DNA of 64,000 nt from the NCBI GenBank assembly GCA_019188255.1, contig JAETXT010000004.1, forward strand, positions 3,534,001 through 3,598,000, in the 5' to 3' direction. A program made the translations under genes and the position numbers. Source of the stretch: Verticillium longisporum (lineage: Eukaryota > Ascomycota > Sordariomycetes > Glomerellales > Plectosphaerellaceae). The notes under the pieces were generated by a model. That model did no database searches. It had not been told where the DNA came from and saw only the letters and a list, made by a program, of their open reading frames with translations. Shown here piece after piece: positions 1 to 11,900 of this stretch. Every line of letters begins with the position of its first letter. The stretch's first letter is position 1.

Positions 1-547
1 GTTTATGAAAGCTTTCGTCTGTGTTGTCTCACGGCCAGTACTGGCTTTTGTGTCTATCAATAAGCATGCATCAGGTTACCACGACACCAAGATCAAGTCA
101 GGATCTAAGGTATGTCTCTGCACTTAGTCCAAGCGTGCGTGAATAATAAGAAGGTATACAAGTGATTGTATTGCGAAGCCAACGGCCGTGGACGCCGCCG
201 AGGCAAGCTGGCTTGTGGTCAATCTCGTATTCCAACGACGTCGTCTGTTCCGAAAACCATCATCTGCAATTCGAGAGAGAATATTCAGTCAAGCTGTAGC
301 TTGGACTTGCTCACTTTCTCACATGCCTGTGGGAGCATGGACGTACGTCTCATAACTTGATTCACTGCCTCGCGCTCTAATCTCAACAACGTTCAGTCGC
401 TTGCCTGACCATAAGTTCCATACCTTGACATAACGGATGGGCAGAAACTTGATACGCCAGCACGGGCAATGAGGGTTCACCCCCACCGAAACTCCATACC
501 CACGTCCACACTTTGTAAACTAGCAATTCAGGCCCGCCAGACACCAA
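1..547. other. intergenic, left edge
   Basis: No credible gene. The open frames are short, overlap on both strands and match nothing I recognise. The tRNA-Glu gene follows directly. Confidence 0.6.
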
Positions 548-618
548 TCCGAACTGGTGTAATGGCTAACATTTGACGCTCTCACCGTCAGGCTCAGGGT
601 TCGATTCCCTGGTTCGGA
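548..618 (+). tRNA. tRNA-Glu (CTC)
   Basis: A 71-nt cloverleaf can be read directly. The acceptor TCCGAAC (548-554) pairs fully with GTTCGGA (612-618). The anticodon stem TGACG/CGTCA closes a seven-base loop with anticodon CTC, and the T arm is CAGGG-TTCGATT-CCCTG. It has no intron. The CTC anticodon decodes GAG (Glu). RNA polymerase III A and B boxes are internal, as usual. Confidence 0.93.
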
Positions 619-966
619 ACATCAGACATGGCGTTACTCGGCGCCCAGAAGTTTTGCCAGTTTTGAAGTTGTTAGCGATGCATCAGGGAGGAGCTACAGA
701 CGATAGAAACACTTCGGTCTTTCAGGGTATGTTTGATACACGATTCTTAACTATGGTTGAATGTTTCACGGTATTGGAATATTTAGAGAACGGAGAAATA
801 CAAACATTATCAACCACGCCCAGCAACTAGACTCTGGGCAACCATAGAAGGCGCCGAATGACGTTCCTTACGATGTGCGTACGAATTATTTGATTTTTTT
901 TTTCCTTGATAGTTCATCGCCCTTACCTATGCTCCAGACTTGGCCTGCTTCCTTTCATGCTTCGGG
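619..966. other. intergenic
   Basis: No gene seen. It lies between the tRNA-Glu gene and the 3' end of the dehydrogenase gene, whose stop codon is at 967-969. Confidence 0.6.
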
Positions 967-2246
967 CTAGAGAAAGGAGCTGACCTGATCCTCGCACCAG
1001 TCCCAGTACCTTTTCCCCAACTCAGGTTCGACGATGTCTGCTCGGGGTTCCTCTCGCCTCCCGAATGGAGTGACTGATAACAGTCAGCATCACAAGAACT
1101 GTGATTGCATGGAGGATCGCACTGTTCACTACTTACTCCACTTGTCCTTCGACGTGATTGAAGAGTCAAGACCCGCGAATAATTCAGTGTACGCTCCATA
1201 CTTGGCAGGCTTTCCCATTAGTTTCTATCAGAGGCCAGCCAATGGTCTATGGTCCCGAGAGAACCGCGTTCAAAAAAACGCGGGGACTGCGGACGATATC
1301 GAGCAATCATCTGGTTCCAACTTTTTTTTAAAGAAAAATAACAGGCATCGATGAGCAAACGGAGATTTGAGAGGCCTGGTCAAGGTACAACTTACAACCT
1401 GGAACTTTTGAGCGGCACCAAAATTCCGCTGCAGGTTGGTCTTCAAGAGCCCAGGATTCAAGGACTTGATGAGACAGTCAGAAGACGATGATAGACGCGT
1501 TGCAGAGTGAGGTTCTGGACTTACCACACTGACGATATTGCTCTCCGGAAATCGTCTGTCGAATTCAGCGGCATGAATCAAGTTACCAACTTTTGACCGA
1601 TTATATTTCGTCATGTTGTCCTCGTCCTTGTGATAGTCCATGTTGCCAAAGTCGATGGCCGGCTTGGGTGCAAAGTCAGCCGACATAGAGGACACCCATA
1701 CGATACGGACACTTCGTGGTGGTGCAGTTCTGGCGGTCTCTTGAAGTAGCGGAGTTAGGAACTTGATGAACAGGAAGTGGGCCAGCGAGTTGACACCAAG
1801 CTGCAACTCAAAGCCCTGGGCGGTCTTGGAGCCCTCTGCTGGTAGCATGACGCCTGCATTATTCCAGATGACGTCGAGACGCGTTTCTTGAGAGGCAAAC
1901 TCGGATGCTGACTGCTTGATCGTCGTAAGGTCGTCAAGCACAAGCTTGAGCAAGAGGAGCTGGCCCTTAGACTTGGGGTGAGCCTTTTTGATCTCGGCAA
2001 TGGCCTCATCGGTGCGCTCCTTGGAGCGTGTCGCTATCCAGACGCGAGCATTGTGCTGATAGAGGATTTTGACCAATTCTTTCCCAACGCCACTGTTGCC
2101 GCCGGTGACAATGAAGACCTGTCTGATTGGCAACAGAAAATACCCGAGTAGAGGGAGAAGCCTACCTTGTCGGACTGATCGGGGAGGTTCTCCTCAGTCA
2201 AAGTAGCTTTGTACGGAAGAAATGTACTTCTGCGAAGCGTAGTCAT
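967..2246 (-). CDS. short-chain dehydrogenase/reductase (retinol dehydrogenase / WW-oxidoreductase-like), 5 exons, 312 aa
   Basis: NAD(P)-dependent oxidoreductase of the classical/extended SDR type; the substrate cannot be deduced. Exons are 2246-2166, 2118-1525, 1464-1396, 1224-1137 and 1073-967, with GT-AG introns of 47, 60, 171 and 63 nt; the 60-nt intron is in frame and could be mistaken for coding. The Rossmann motif TGGNSGVG follows VFIV near residue 31, NNAG sits mid-domain, and the catalytic YNRSK follows the SSM serine. The C-terminal part (PAKYGAYTELFAGLD, then YWDWCEDQV) is typical of fungal family members and appears only after splicing. The start chosen gives the family's usual lead-in, LTEENLPDQSDK. 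The nearest plausible pathway partner is the polyketide synthase 3.7 kb away, but the tubulin-ligase-like gene and a tRNA lie between, so co-function is only a guess. Confidence 0.87.
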
Positions 2247-3107
2247 GGCTTCAACTCGTGGAACTTGATGCTTGATCCGACTTGTCTTCAACGATACAGC
2301 CCTGGTTTGAATATCGATTTATTCGATGGCTGGGTATAACAAGCTGGGGATGATGTATGAAGCTAGTAAATATCAATGAATTGAATGAAAGCTGGTTCGT
2401 CGAAGGATTCATATAGGTGCATTCGGAGATAGCAAGCGTTCTACCTCCATGTCCGGTAGACAATGCCATGTCGTCCTTCATGGAGGATTGTTGCGGGCTG
2501 CCGTGCATGCAAGACTGGCCGCGCCCGCAGTAGAAGCCTACGCTGCCAACCGGACCCTGTCTGGCATTTCGCCGACAGTCCGTTGGCGATACGCAAGCAA
2601 GCCACAGCTTTCGCTATATTTCCCTCAACCAATGATGGGTTTAAGGGCGCAGCAATATGATAGGCACTCATTCAGCAACCAAGGCCCAGTCGCAACCTTC
2701 CCCAAGTCCGAAGTGTAGGGTACCCTAGGTTCTTACGAGTGGCTTGCCGTGCACAGTGATGATTCACTTCGACTCAGACTGCGACCTTACATCGCTTGAA
2801 GCATCCTACATGGTAGTTTCTGGACTGCTGTCCTCTGATAGTTTGAATCCGCAGGAAAGACGACCCGCTCATTAGTAGCCGATGCAGTCCTGCGAGGCCA
2901 GGCACACAAAGCCCGTCGCCACAACGCTGCAGGCGACTAAGCACCCGCATGCTGACGTGAGGTTATACAAGAAAAGGCGGTCGCGAGCGGTCGGCTACGA
3001 TCATTTTTCAAGGCTGTTGTGGTGGCTTAGAGCCGTCGTCATTGTCAGACGGGCGCCGGGTCTCTTCTACGCTAACATCTCCGATTGTCTAGATGTATCG
3101 TCCACGT
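2247..3107. other. intergenic
   Basis: Several open frames of 65-89 codons overlap on both strands around 2440-2720. None has a recognisable domain, and they cover one another, which argues that they are chance. No gene is called. Confidence 0.55.
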
Positions 3108-4549
3108 CTACTCGGGCAGGATCTCAGTAATGTTGCTCTTCGCCAGTCTGCCCGTCTCGTCCAACACCTGCACCATCCGCGCCTTCGACGACTTGCTCAT
3201 TTCGTCTTCGCCATTCGCCAGCCCCATGTGCTCCAGCGTCACACCGATGACTGACTCCATCAGGTTGAGGGCAATGGACCCAGCGACACCCTGCTCATAA
3301 AATGCTGGTGTTTCATTCACCTCCAACAACCAAGCCGTCCCATTCGTATCAACGAGGAAATCCAGCGCGAACAGCTCAAAGCATTTGTTCATCGTCGTAA
3401 ACTTATCAGCCATTGTGTGCACCGCCCCTCTGAAGAGCTCTGCCGAAACCTCACAGACCTGCCTGAACAGTTCGTTCTTCCAATCACCAGGCAAGAGATC
3501 GTCCGGCGCAGCCCAAAGATTGCGCATCGACTCTTTGCTCAAGATGTCTTCGTCTTCCTGCAGCCCCGTGTTGGTCAGGGATGCGCGCAGGCTCGGGTTC
3601 AGCCACGGTGGTGCATAGTCTTCGCCCGCTAGAAGCGCGAGCATCTCCCTGAAAACGTGGACCTTGAGGCGGCCGACGGAGAGGACGTAGGCCCGGGCGT
3701 GCCATTTGCGTTTCTCGAGCGGCGGAATGGAGACGATGTAGCGCTGGGCGACAAACTCTCGCATCTGAGCTGACGGGATGCGTCCGTCGGCTTTGAAGAC
3801 GTACTGCTGCTTCTTCTTCGGGCGCGGGTCAATGGCCAGTGATGAGGTTGTCGTGACCAGTGCATCGAGGGCATTGAGGCCGGGTGTGGAGAGCGTTGGG
3901 AGGAAGCTTTCGGGTAGATGCCGTCTTCGACGTCGGACGTTGGCTCGGACTTTTCTGTGACTGAGTCCGTGTCTTCGTCGTCATCTTCGTACTCAGCAAG
4001 TTCGAGGTTGCTGGCGAGTTCCTCCTCCGTGCTGAAGATGCGGATGCCGGCGCCGCAGTCTACGAGAGCTGGCTTGAGGATCCACCACTCCCGATCAGAC
4101 GGCTCTTTGTTGAGATTATCCTCCAGTGAGTACAATAGCGTCAAATCGTCTGCCGCCGCCAGGGCGTCATCGACGTACTCGGCGTAATCGAGAGAAAGCC
4201 GCACCGTGGCCGGCGAATTGGTCTTCAAGATGCTGCCAGGTCTCTTTGCCGTCCAGCACTCGATGACTCGAGCCATGTAATCCTTCCGAGCGAGGGCATC
4301 ACTGCTGGGGTACGCGTTGATCAGGCCCTTGGCTGCAGCGTTGAGAACCGCGAAGTTCTCATTGAGCTCCCAGCCATCGCAGAACTGGTAAACGGCCGAT
4401 GCGTCCTTTGGTATGGCCTTGAGATCGCTAACAAAGACGGCGTCTGGAACATGGTGCCGAATGAACGACTTGATGTAGTCATCCAGCCAGTGACATGCTC
4501 CGCCAACATAGACGTGCATTGCCATTTGAAGCTTCAGCCTAGTAGCCAA
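3108..4549 (-). CDS. tubulin-tyrosine ligase (TTL) family protein, single exon with an apparent 1-nt deletion
   Basis: TTL-family ATP-grasp ligases join amino acids to tubulin or other proteins. The N-terminal half (GGACHWLDDYIKSFIRHHVP, later REWWILKPALVDCGAGIRIF) and the C-terminal half (MREFVAQRYI, FALDFLVDTNGTAWLLEVNETPAF) are clear TTL motifs; the last is the metal/ATP-binding strand. The halves lie in different frames, switching near 3917-3923 at TACCCGAAAGC. One additional C there gives an uninterrupted 480-aa reading through FLPTLSTPGLNALDAL. The only alternative splice, a 38-nt stretch of acidic coding sequence, would be unusually short with a weak donor. I therefore suspect a sequencing undercall or a fresh frameshift. 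An acidic linker (EDDDEDTDS) precedes the break. The start may be an internal Met (MAMHVYV) rather than 4549. Confidence 0.8.
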
Positions 4550-5448
4550 ATGCTTTAACGTAGATTAGGCCCCTTTAATGGAGGGACAGTGGCTTCACGA
4601 GGTGTCGAGAGATGCATCAATCTGACTGACATGTGTCTGGTTGGTTAGGAGGCGAGGCGTACGCGATGTAAGGTGTTGCTTTGATGGGAGCTGTTCCAGA
4701 CTACAATGACCATTGTCTGCTTCCACTTGACTTGCCGATACCTGCCATTTTTCTGTTTCGAATACGGTCTTCTTATACTGCTTTTCTATGAATCATATTT
4801 GAGCGCAAATCGAGATCAGAATTGTAAGATGGGCAAACGCCAAGCAGTGATTTTGTACAACATTACCTAAGTAACATTGGCTTCATCCAGGTTGTGATTT
4901 ATTTCCATTTCGATTGGACGTGAAGGGTTTCGCCAACGTAATGGACGTCAAATTATCTCCCCATCATTACTCAACTCAACCGCGAAAACTCAGCGAATCC
5001 CAAGGCGGCGTCGCGTTCCTTGTTTTGAATATTTTGACATGGCTCCGGCTCCGCGATGTCGGAGTCAGGGGCGTCGATCAGGTACTACCCAGGGCGCCAT
5101 GGCACGGCCAATTTGAGCATGCTGCGAAGATATCAGAGGTTACGAAGCTAACGTATCATCGATCGATGCCTATTGGAAGCTGCTGTAGGTGTGCATTCGG
5201 CATGTCCATAGTGCTGGGCATTGAGCCGGCCGGGCACTGGATTACGGCACCGGATTACGGCACCCGATTACGGCACCCGAAGTGTCGGTGTGTCCGGCTC
5301 TCGGACTCTCGGCATGTCGGGCAGTGGTACAGGTCAATGCATGAATACTGGGTTCGGGTTTATCCTATTTGCAATACCACCAGCGAACGAAAAAAAAACA
5401 ATAAGACGTGCTGCACATCTTCAATCAACCACAGCGAGCAAAAGGTAT
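4550..5448. other. intergenic
   Basis: No gene recognised. An open frame at 4914-5459 has no family features and crosses a short tandem repeat and the end of the tRNA-Met gene, so it is treated as chance. Confidence 0.55.
5239..5280. repeat. short tandem repeat, 3 copies of a 13-14-nt unit
   Basis: Three head-to-tail copies of GATTACGGCACC(C/G) start near 5240, 5253 and 5266. The flank continues with a looser run of CTCGG/TCGGC motifs. No function is apparent. Confidence 0.8.
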
Positions 5449-5554
5449 GTCCGCGATGAGGATCGAACTCATGATCTTCGGATATCTAGACCTGATGATC
5501 CAGTCATATAAACGAATATGAGACCGACGCTCTGACCAGCTAAGCCACGCAGAC
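5449..5554 (-). tRNA. tRNA-Met (CAT, elongator) with a 33-nt intron
   Basis: On the minus strand the acceptor GTCTGCG pairs with CGCGGAC (one G-U). The T arm is ATGAG-TTCGATC-CTCAT. The anticodon stem TCGGT/TCCGA has the single U-U mismatch seen in yeast elongator tRNA-Met, and the loop CTCATAA carries CAT once a 33-nt intron (5484-5516) is removed one base 3' of the anticodon, the canonical position. The mature length is 73 nt. CAT could in principle be a precursor of an Ile tRNA only in bacteria, so Met is firm. Confidence 0.9.
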
Positions 5555-5904
5555 TATACAATGATTGATGTCGACAGGGGTTGGGGGATGCATCCTAGTA
5601 CCTTTTGTAGCTGTTTCGCCTGAGCAAAGGGGAATTCTCAGCTGGATAATGGCGCTCTGGCTGCTGTTATGTGGATCGATGATCTTAGTGAATGGTGATA
5701 GCGGCGAGTTAGGGCGGGGTTAGTCCTGTTTGAGGGGCTTGTGGAGCACGGGTTCTACTTCTCACGAGAACAGTCTTGGTAGTGAACACTACGGGAGAGG
5801 CCCCCTATGTCACAACACACTCAGTAACGGCAAACATTGCGTTGTGCCCCATATGGCGACAAATGTCATCGCCTCAGAGGGCATGGGATGTTGAGATATC
5901 ATAG
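5555..5904. other. intergenic
   Basis: The 3' flank of the polyketide synthase gene. No gene is seen. Confidence 0.6.
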
Positions 5905-8900
5905 CTACTCCTTGGAGCCGTCCACTATACTCTCACAAAGCGCGACCAGCGACGGCGCCATAGTCACATCCCCTGTGGACAATCCAGCGCCCAGCTCCAT
6001 TCTCGCCCAGTTTCTGAAAGCCACAGCCGCCAATGAATCGATTCCATACATAGCTAGTGATCGTTCCGGCTCGATAGGCTCGCTCAAGCGCATTGCGTGC
6101 GCAATATAATCGCTGACCACCGCAATGGCAAGTTCCAACGCCACCCCACGATCTGCTGTTTTTGGTTGCGTCGCAAGCAGGGCCTTGAGCTCCCTGGTCT
6201 GATGGGCAGTATCCCTTGTCTCGCTGTCTTCGGTCTCCCAAGGCCGAGCATCGCCACCTATGAAGAGGTGCGAAAACCGCTTGTCCAAACGAAGGTAGGA
6301 GTCGCCAGACTGCGGCACTGCGATACCTGTGACAATGTTTGACGTGGCCGAGTGGCTGACTGGTTCTTCGCTCTGCTGGAGAACAATGTATCGTATGATT
6401 TGTCTCATCAAGTCTTCGTCGATACTGCTTGTAACGGATCCGATATGCCTTTCGAGCAATGCCTCATCCCGCGACATGTAGCCTACCTCGCCGATGATGC
6501 CAAGGTTGACGCTGAACGCTGGAAGACCGAGGCCGCGGCGGTAGGCAGCAAACGCATCAAGGAAAGAGCAACCTGCAGCGTAGTTGGCTTGTGCCATCCC
6601 TCCTAGAACGCTAGCAATGCTTGAGAGTAGGGTAAAGAAGTCCAGATCGAGGCCTAAGTCCTGTGACGCGTTGTGAATGTTCCAGGTCCCCGTGATTTTG
6701 CATCCTGCTGCTTGATGAAACTCTTCGATAGTCATGGCCGGGAAAGGTCGGTCTCGAAGGACCATGGAGCCTTGCAAGATACCACGAATTGGAACACTCG
6801 TTTCAGAGATAACCCGCCGGACATCATCCAGTATGGTTATATCCCCTTGTAAAAGATCGATATGGCAGCTCGTGCCCTCGATCTCTCGCAAGACCCTTTG
6901 CGAGGCTTCGTCATCGTAGCCGCTGCGCGACATTACGGCAAGATGCTTCGCCCCGCGCCTCGCCCAATCAACAGCAATGCTCCCACAAAGGCCCTTGAGG
7001 CCGCCGATTAGGAGGTAGCATGCATGTTCCGCGAATTTGATTGTCCGGGGTTCTGGCTGTATCTGTCGGCGGGCACGTCAGCCACTTTCAATAGCGATCG
7101 GATAGAACAGGGCAGCACGTACTGGGACCATGACGTCCTGGGCCTGAATGCGAGATAGCATCGCCCGCGCGAACTTTTCGCCTTTCATCCATCGTACGGC
7201 GTTTTCGATCTGATCATAACCAAACGCTTTCGGAGAGAGTGACGATAGGCTACTGTCGACGCGTAAGAGCCCGAGTGTTTCTGTTAACAATCTGACAGAT
7301 GTGAGTAAGGTACTATTACGGCATCTTCGGTTGAGACAACTCACTGATTGAGGATGAGGGTATCTTTTCGTATATTTTGAGGGTTCAGAACTCTGAAAGA
7401 GGCCCCTCGTGTGAAAGGCTCCAATGACAGGTTGACTTGCGCCGAGTTCTTGGTCTGTTCGGTCAAGACAAGGGTACCATCTTCAGCTACATGTGTCCAC
7501 GCCATAGCTAGATGGATCTCCGAGAAAGAGCCAAAAGCAACGTCAAACATGACTTCTCCAGCCAATTGAGGGCGGTTGCCACTTGAATCCTCTCGGTCAA
7601 ATACTATGATTCGGCTGGGTGGTATCGGGACCTCATCCTGGAGTAAGGTATGTTCATCTTCGTTAGAAATTCCAACGTATACCTGTGGCTTGTTAGTCCA
7701 GCCCCATGTTCATGCAGGGAAACGTCTCATGGAGTTACCTCAGCGCCTGAATTCAGGGCAACCTTTATGGCTGCCAAGTCCCTCGGGTTGCCATTCGAGT
7801 AGACCAGCACATGATGGCCTTTTTGAAGATTCGCCAGCCTCTTCAATCCATACAGCGCTGTGAACCACGTTCCAGGAAGGCTAGCAGCTGATGCAAACGA
7901 CAGCTGGTCCGGGATCCTTTGAACGGAAGCAGAGGGGAGACACACTCGGTTCAGCGTACTGCCATCATGACTGAGGGCCACTCGATGCCCAACCTTCAAG
8001 CCGATGACTTCGCTTCCAAGCGCCGTAATGATCCCCGCCGCCCCTGACCACGCTGTAGATTGTAGGCATTGTACCCTCTGTGGTAACTCCGTGGCAAAGA
8101 CTTCCACCTCCACGTGGTCTTGCTGCAGGATCGATGGCAATTCCACCTTTCTGAAGAGGGACGTACTCAAACTCACGTCCATTTGAAGCCGCAGGCAAGT
8201 GCCACCTCGCACATTCAGCATCTCAGGCTGTCTACCTTTCAAATGGTCGAACTTCGCCACCTCAAACTCGTCGTCGATCACGAGCCGAGGCGTGTGGATC
8301 AGGCCTTGTTGCTCAGCGAATTCGCTTTCACGCCTAAATTTGCCCTCTGCGTTGAACAACAACCTAAGACATGTCTCAATAGCAGGAATAGTCTCGTTAC
8401 CTCCAGGATATTCCACATCCAAAGCTATGATGCGTAGATGGACCTCTTCCATCCTGAGTGTGCGCAGAAAGCCCGTCGTGGCAGCTTGCTCTGGGTTGGT
8501 GACATTCATCTGTGCCCCAGTCGTGACCCAGAGGATATTGCACTCTTTCTTTATAAGTTCTTGAATCATAAAAAGTTGTTGATGAGAGATCGTTGCGGTG
8601 ACGGGAGTAAATAGTTCGTCCAGAATTAGGACATGGGTTCTTTGTCGAATCATTTCAGTCGAGGTTGTGGATCGTACGTTCCATCCAGAGCTCTGAAGCC
8701 TAGTCAGAATAGTCTCTTTATGAGTCTCGTCAGCGGCAAGATGCAAGCAGGTAATGTCTGTTTGGTTTCGAAACCCCTCAGCCTGCTTCGATGAAGCAAG
8801 AATGGCTCCTCGAGATAGTGCCGGCGTCAGGTCTTTGATACTGAAGCAGCCAGCTTCTTCAAGAGCCTTCTTAACTCTGTCTGCAGTGGCCTGATCGAGA

Positions 8901-11900
8901 TCAGTAACTAGCAGCTGGCCCTCTTCTTTCAGCGTTGACAGAGTGCTTGCAAGCAGGGGGTTGACTTTATCCTCTGCAACCCTTTCACCGACTGTCAGAA
9001 TGGCAAAGTCGTTTTTCGCTCGGAGAACATCGCCACGGGCAAGGGCCTCAAGAACCTGAAACTCTGTATCAACACAGTTGGCGTATCTACCCTGCATCAT
9101 AGCCAACACAGCCTCGCTGCCTGTAAAGCGGGTGTACGTGGCATGAGGCCTGTTTGGCTGAATCCCAAGCCATTTGCATGATGAGCTTTGGTCGTCCATG
9201 TTTACCTCGATGATTGAGGCATCAGGCGTTTGGTGACTGATGAGATCAAAGAGTCTCTGCAATGCGTCTTCCGAGGTTGGAGAGGGGTTCCGGCTCAACA
9301 GCAAGTTATTTAAGCCTTCCGCGTTTGCCAATGATATGTCGATATCCCATTTATAGCGAGTGTATGTATGTTTTGTGAAGCAGTCCTCCTCGGGCATGAA
9401 AACGTCAAAAAACACGCCGTTCATACCGACAAGTAGGCGGCCGCTTTCCGGTTGAATCAGGCTTCCAGACACAGTAAGATTGGCTCTTGAGCTTTCTGGT
9501 CCATAACCAACGTACTGAGGGAGTACAGACCCAATATATGTCGATTCGATAAGCTCGTTTGCTGGTATTGTGAGACTTCCGATACGGTTGGGCACCATGC
9601 GGACGCTCTCTCCGGCTGTCGTTAAGCTCTGTTGTAGGGAGAGACCACAAAGTTGGAGCAACCCATCAATGGTCACTGGATGAATGGAGTATGATGAATG
9701 GTGCTCTGGCGACTCGGTTTCCAGCACCCCTCGACTACACTTCTCGGTTGGAGCAGCTTGGAATCGTTTGATCTGTTGGTAATGAGGGCCATAGTCGCAC
9801 CCCAAAGCGGCCATTCTTTTGTAGCATCTCTTTCCAGGCTCAGAATAGCGCAATGGCATAATTTCCCTTGGGAATGAAGGCTCGCCTGCAAGCTTTTCGT
9901 CGATCCTGATGTACCCGGTGCAATTTGTACCCCAAGCCATCTCACAGTAGGACTGGATAGTGAAAGTATGCCACTGCTCTGCCGAATCATCAATTGGAGA
10001 GAGAATTAGCCTTGTTCTTGAGCCTTCCGCTTCTTCGAGAACGAGACGTTCAAGAACATTGATGTTCTTCATTCTGTAGGCAAAAATCCTGGGCTGCGTG
10101 CCGCCTGAGCATCTCGTCATAATACTCGACTGGCGGATGGCCTCAGCCGCCATGGCAACGTATGCTCCAGTCGGGAAGATGACTTCGCCGTTGATTCGAT
10201 GGTCCCTTAGCCACGGCAAATCTGACAGATGAATGACTTTGGTCCATGTGGGAAACTGCCAACTAGTAGAAAGAACTTTGGACCCGAGAAGCTCGTGTGA
10301 TATGAACGGCCGGTGGCGGTACTCCTCTGTCGAGAGCCCTTCTCGCCAGTAGCGTCTGGAGTGGTTCCATTGATAGTTTGGCAGGTCAACAAGGACTGAA
10401 GGGCGGTCGTACGCGTTGACCTTGGCCAGTTTGACATTGCCGCCCCTCGTCCAGATCTTTCCTGCTACTTCGAAAAGAGCAGCCAGGGTCTCTGATCCTC
10501 GGCTTGCGGCCGCGGCATACTGGATGTTCTTCCCACCACCGGGCAGGGACTTGATAATCTGCGACAGAGGACCGGCAAGCGCTCCAGAGGGGCCGACTTC
10601 GATGATGAAGTCGCATGCATCAGGCCCGGAGAGCATTTCCGCGGCGGGCGCCGCAAACCGCACAGGATTGACCATGTTGGCTTTCCAGTACTCTGGTCCT
10701 ATCTGCGAGGACATGGCGTGTCCTGTGACAGAGGAGAGCATTGAGTTGCCTCTTAGATGCTTGCCAGATGAGGGGCAGTGCTCCTGGAGCATCTTGTGAT
10801 AGTCGTTGGCAATTTCACGCATGAAGGTGGAGTGATAGGCCAGATCAACCTGAAGTAGACGTGCAAAATGCCCGTCATTCTGAAGGTTTTTGCGAACATA
10901 TTCGAGAGTGGATACCGGGCCAGACAATGTCAGACTCGTAGGACTGTTGAAACAAGCAACGTGGACGTCAGATAGTAGATATCTCTCAATATCTGACGCA
11001 GAGACGCCTACCGCCATCATTCCCAGGTTCTCGTCAGAAGACTGCTTCTTTGCAGCTTGCCCACGGAGGTAGGCGGTCTTGATGGCTTCCGCGGGTGTGA
11101 TGAGATTGGCGGCGACGGCGGCAGCAATTTCACCAGATGAATGGCCCAAGACCTTGTGACCCACGATGCCCCAGTCTTGCAAAACAGCAAGCAGGGCGAT
11201 TTGCAAAGCGGTGGCCAGATGCTGAGAGAATTCCGGGCAACGAAGCGTCGCTGTATCTCTCATCTCGGTCAGCTCAGCCAGCAATGTCCATTCGGGAGCA
11301 TTCGGTAATGTCTGCAGAGCCGAGTCGAGGTCATCAATGACGCTGCGTGCCAGAGGTATGTTTTCGATCAGACTCTTGCCCATCTGAGGCCATTGGGCGC
11401 CTTGCCCGGTGAACACGAAGCCGATTCGAGGGGGTTGCGCCTTTTGCTTGCCGGTGATGATTTTACTGGGATCGAAATCCAGTGATTCGGCAACGACGAA
11501 TCCGCGATGAAAGTGGTGCGTTCGACGATCAGAGAGTGTATACGCGACATCGTCGACCCGGGCATTGACGTACGGATCTCTCAAATAGTCCAAGACGACC
11601 TTTACATTCCTCGGCAACGTTTCCCTGTCATTTGCTGAGAACGTCAAGATACGAAGCCTGTCTTTCCGTGGTACATTCTGATTGCTCGTGTATGGTTTGG
11701 GTTGGTCCTGCAACGTCTTGAACGTCTTGCGGTAGCCCTCATCTTGAATGAAGGTTTCCGCCGCCTCAAGAACAACATGCGCGTTCGATCCACCAAATCC
11801 AAAGGAGTTGACACTGGCACGGCGCGGCATGGCCGCATAGCTCGGCCACTGCATGGCTGTGCGGGATGCTCGGACTCCCGATCCTTCAAAATCAATCTTG

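Noticed and set aside
2441..2718. Overlapping small open frames on both strands
   Set aside because: No domain, signal peptide or splice pattern; mutual overlap indicates chance.
3945..3985. A 38-nt intron to explain the frame change in the tubulin-ligase-like gene
   Set aside because: Shorter than any other intron measured in the window (47 nt minimum), weak donor, and it would remove acidic linker sequence that reads as coding; kept only as an alternative.
4914..5511. Frames of 181 and 96 codons upstream of the tRNA-Met gene
   Set aside because: They run through a tandem repeat and into the tRNA itself.
7078..7080. In-frame TGA within the polyketide synthase
   Set aside because: It lies inside a 60-nt intron (7063-7122) with a GTACGT donor, CTGAC branch site and CAG acceptor; removing it keeps the frame.
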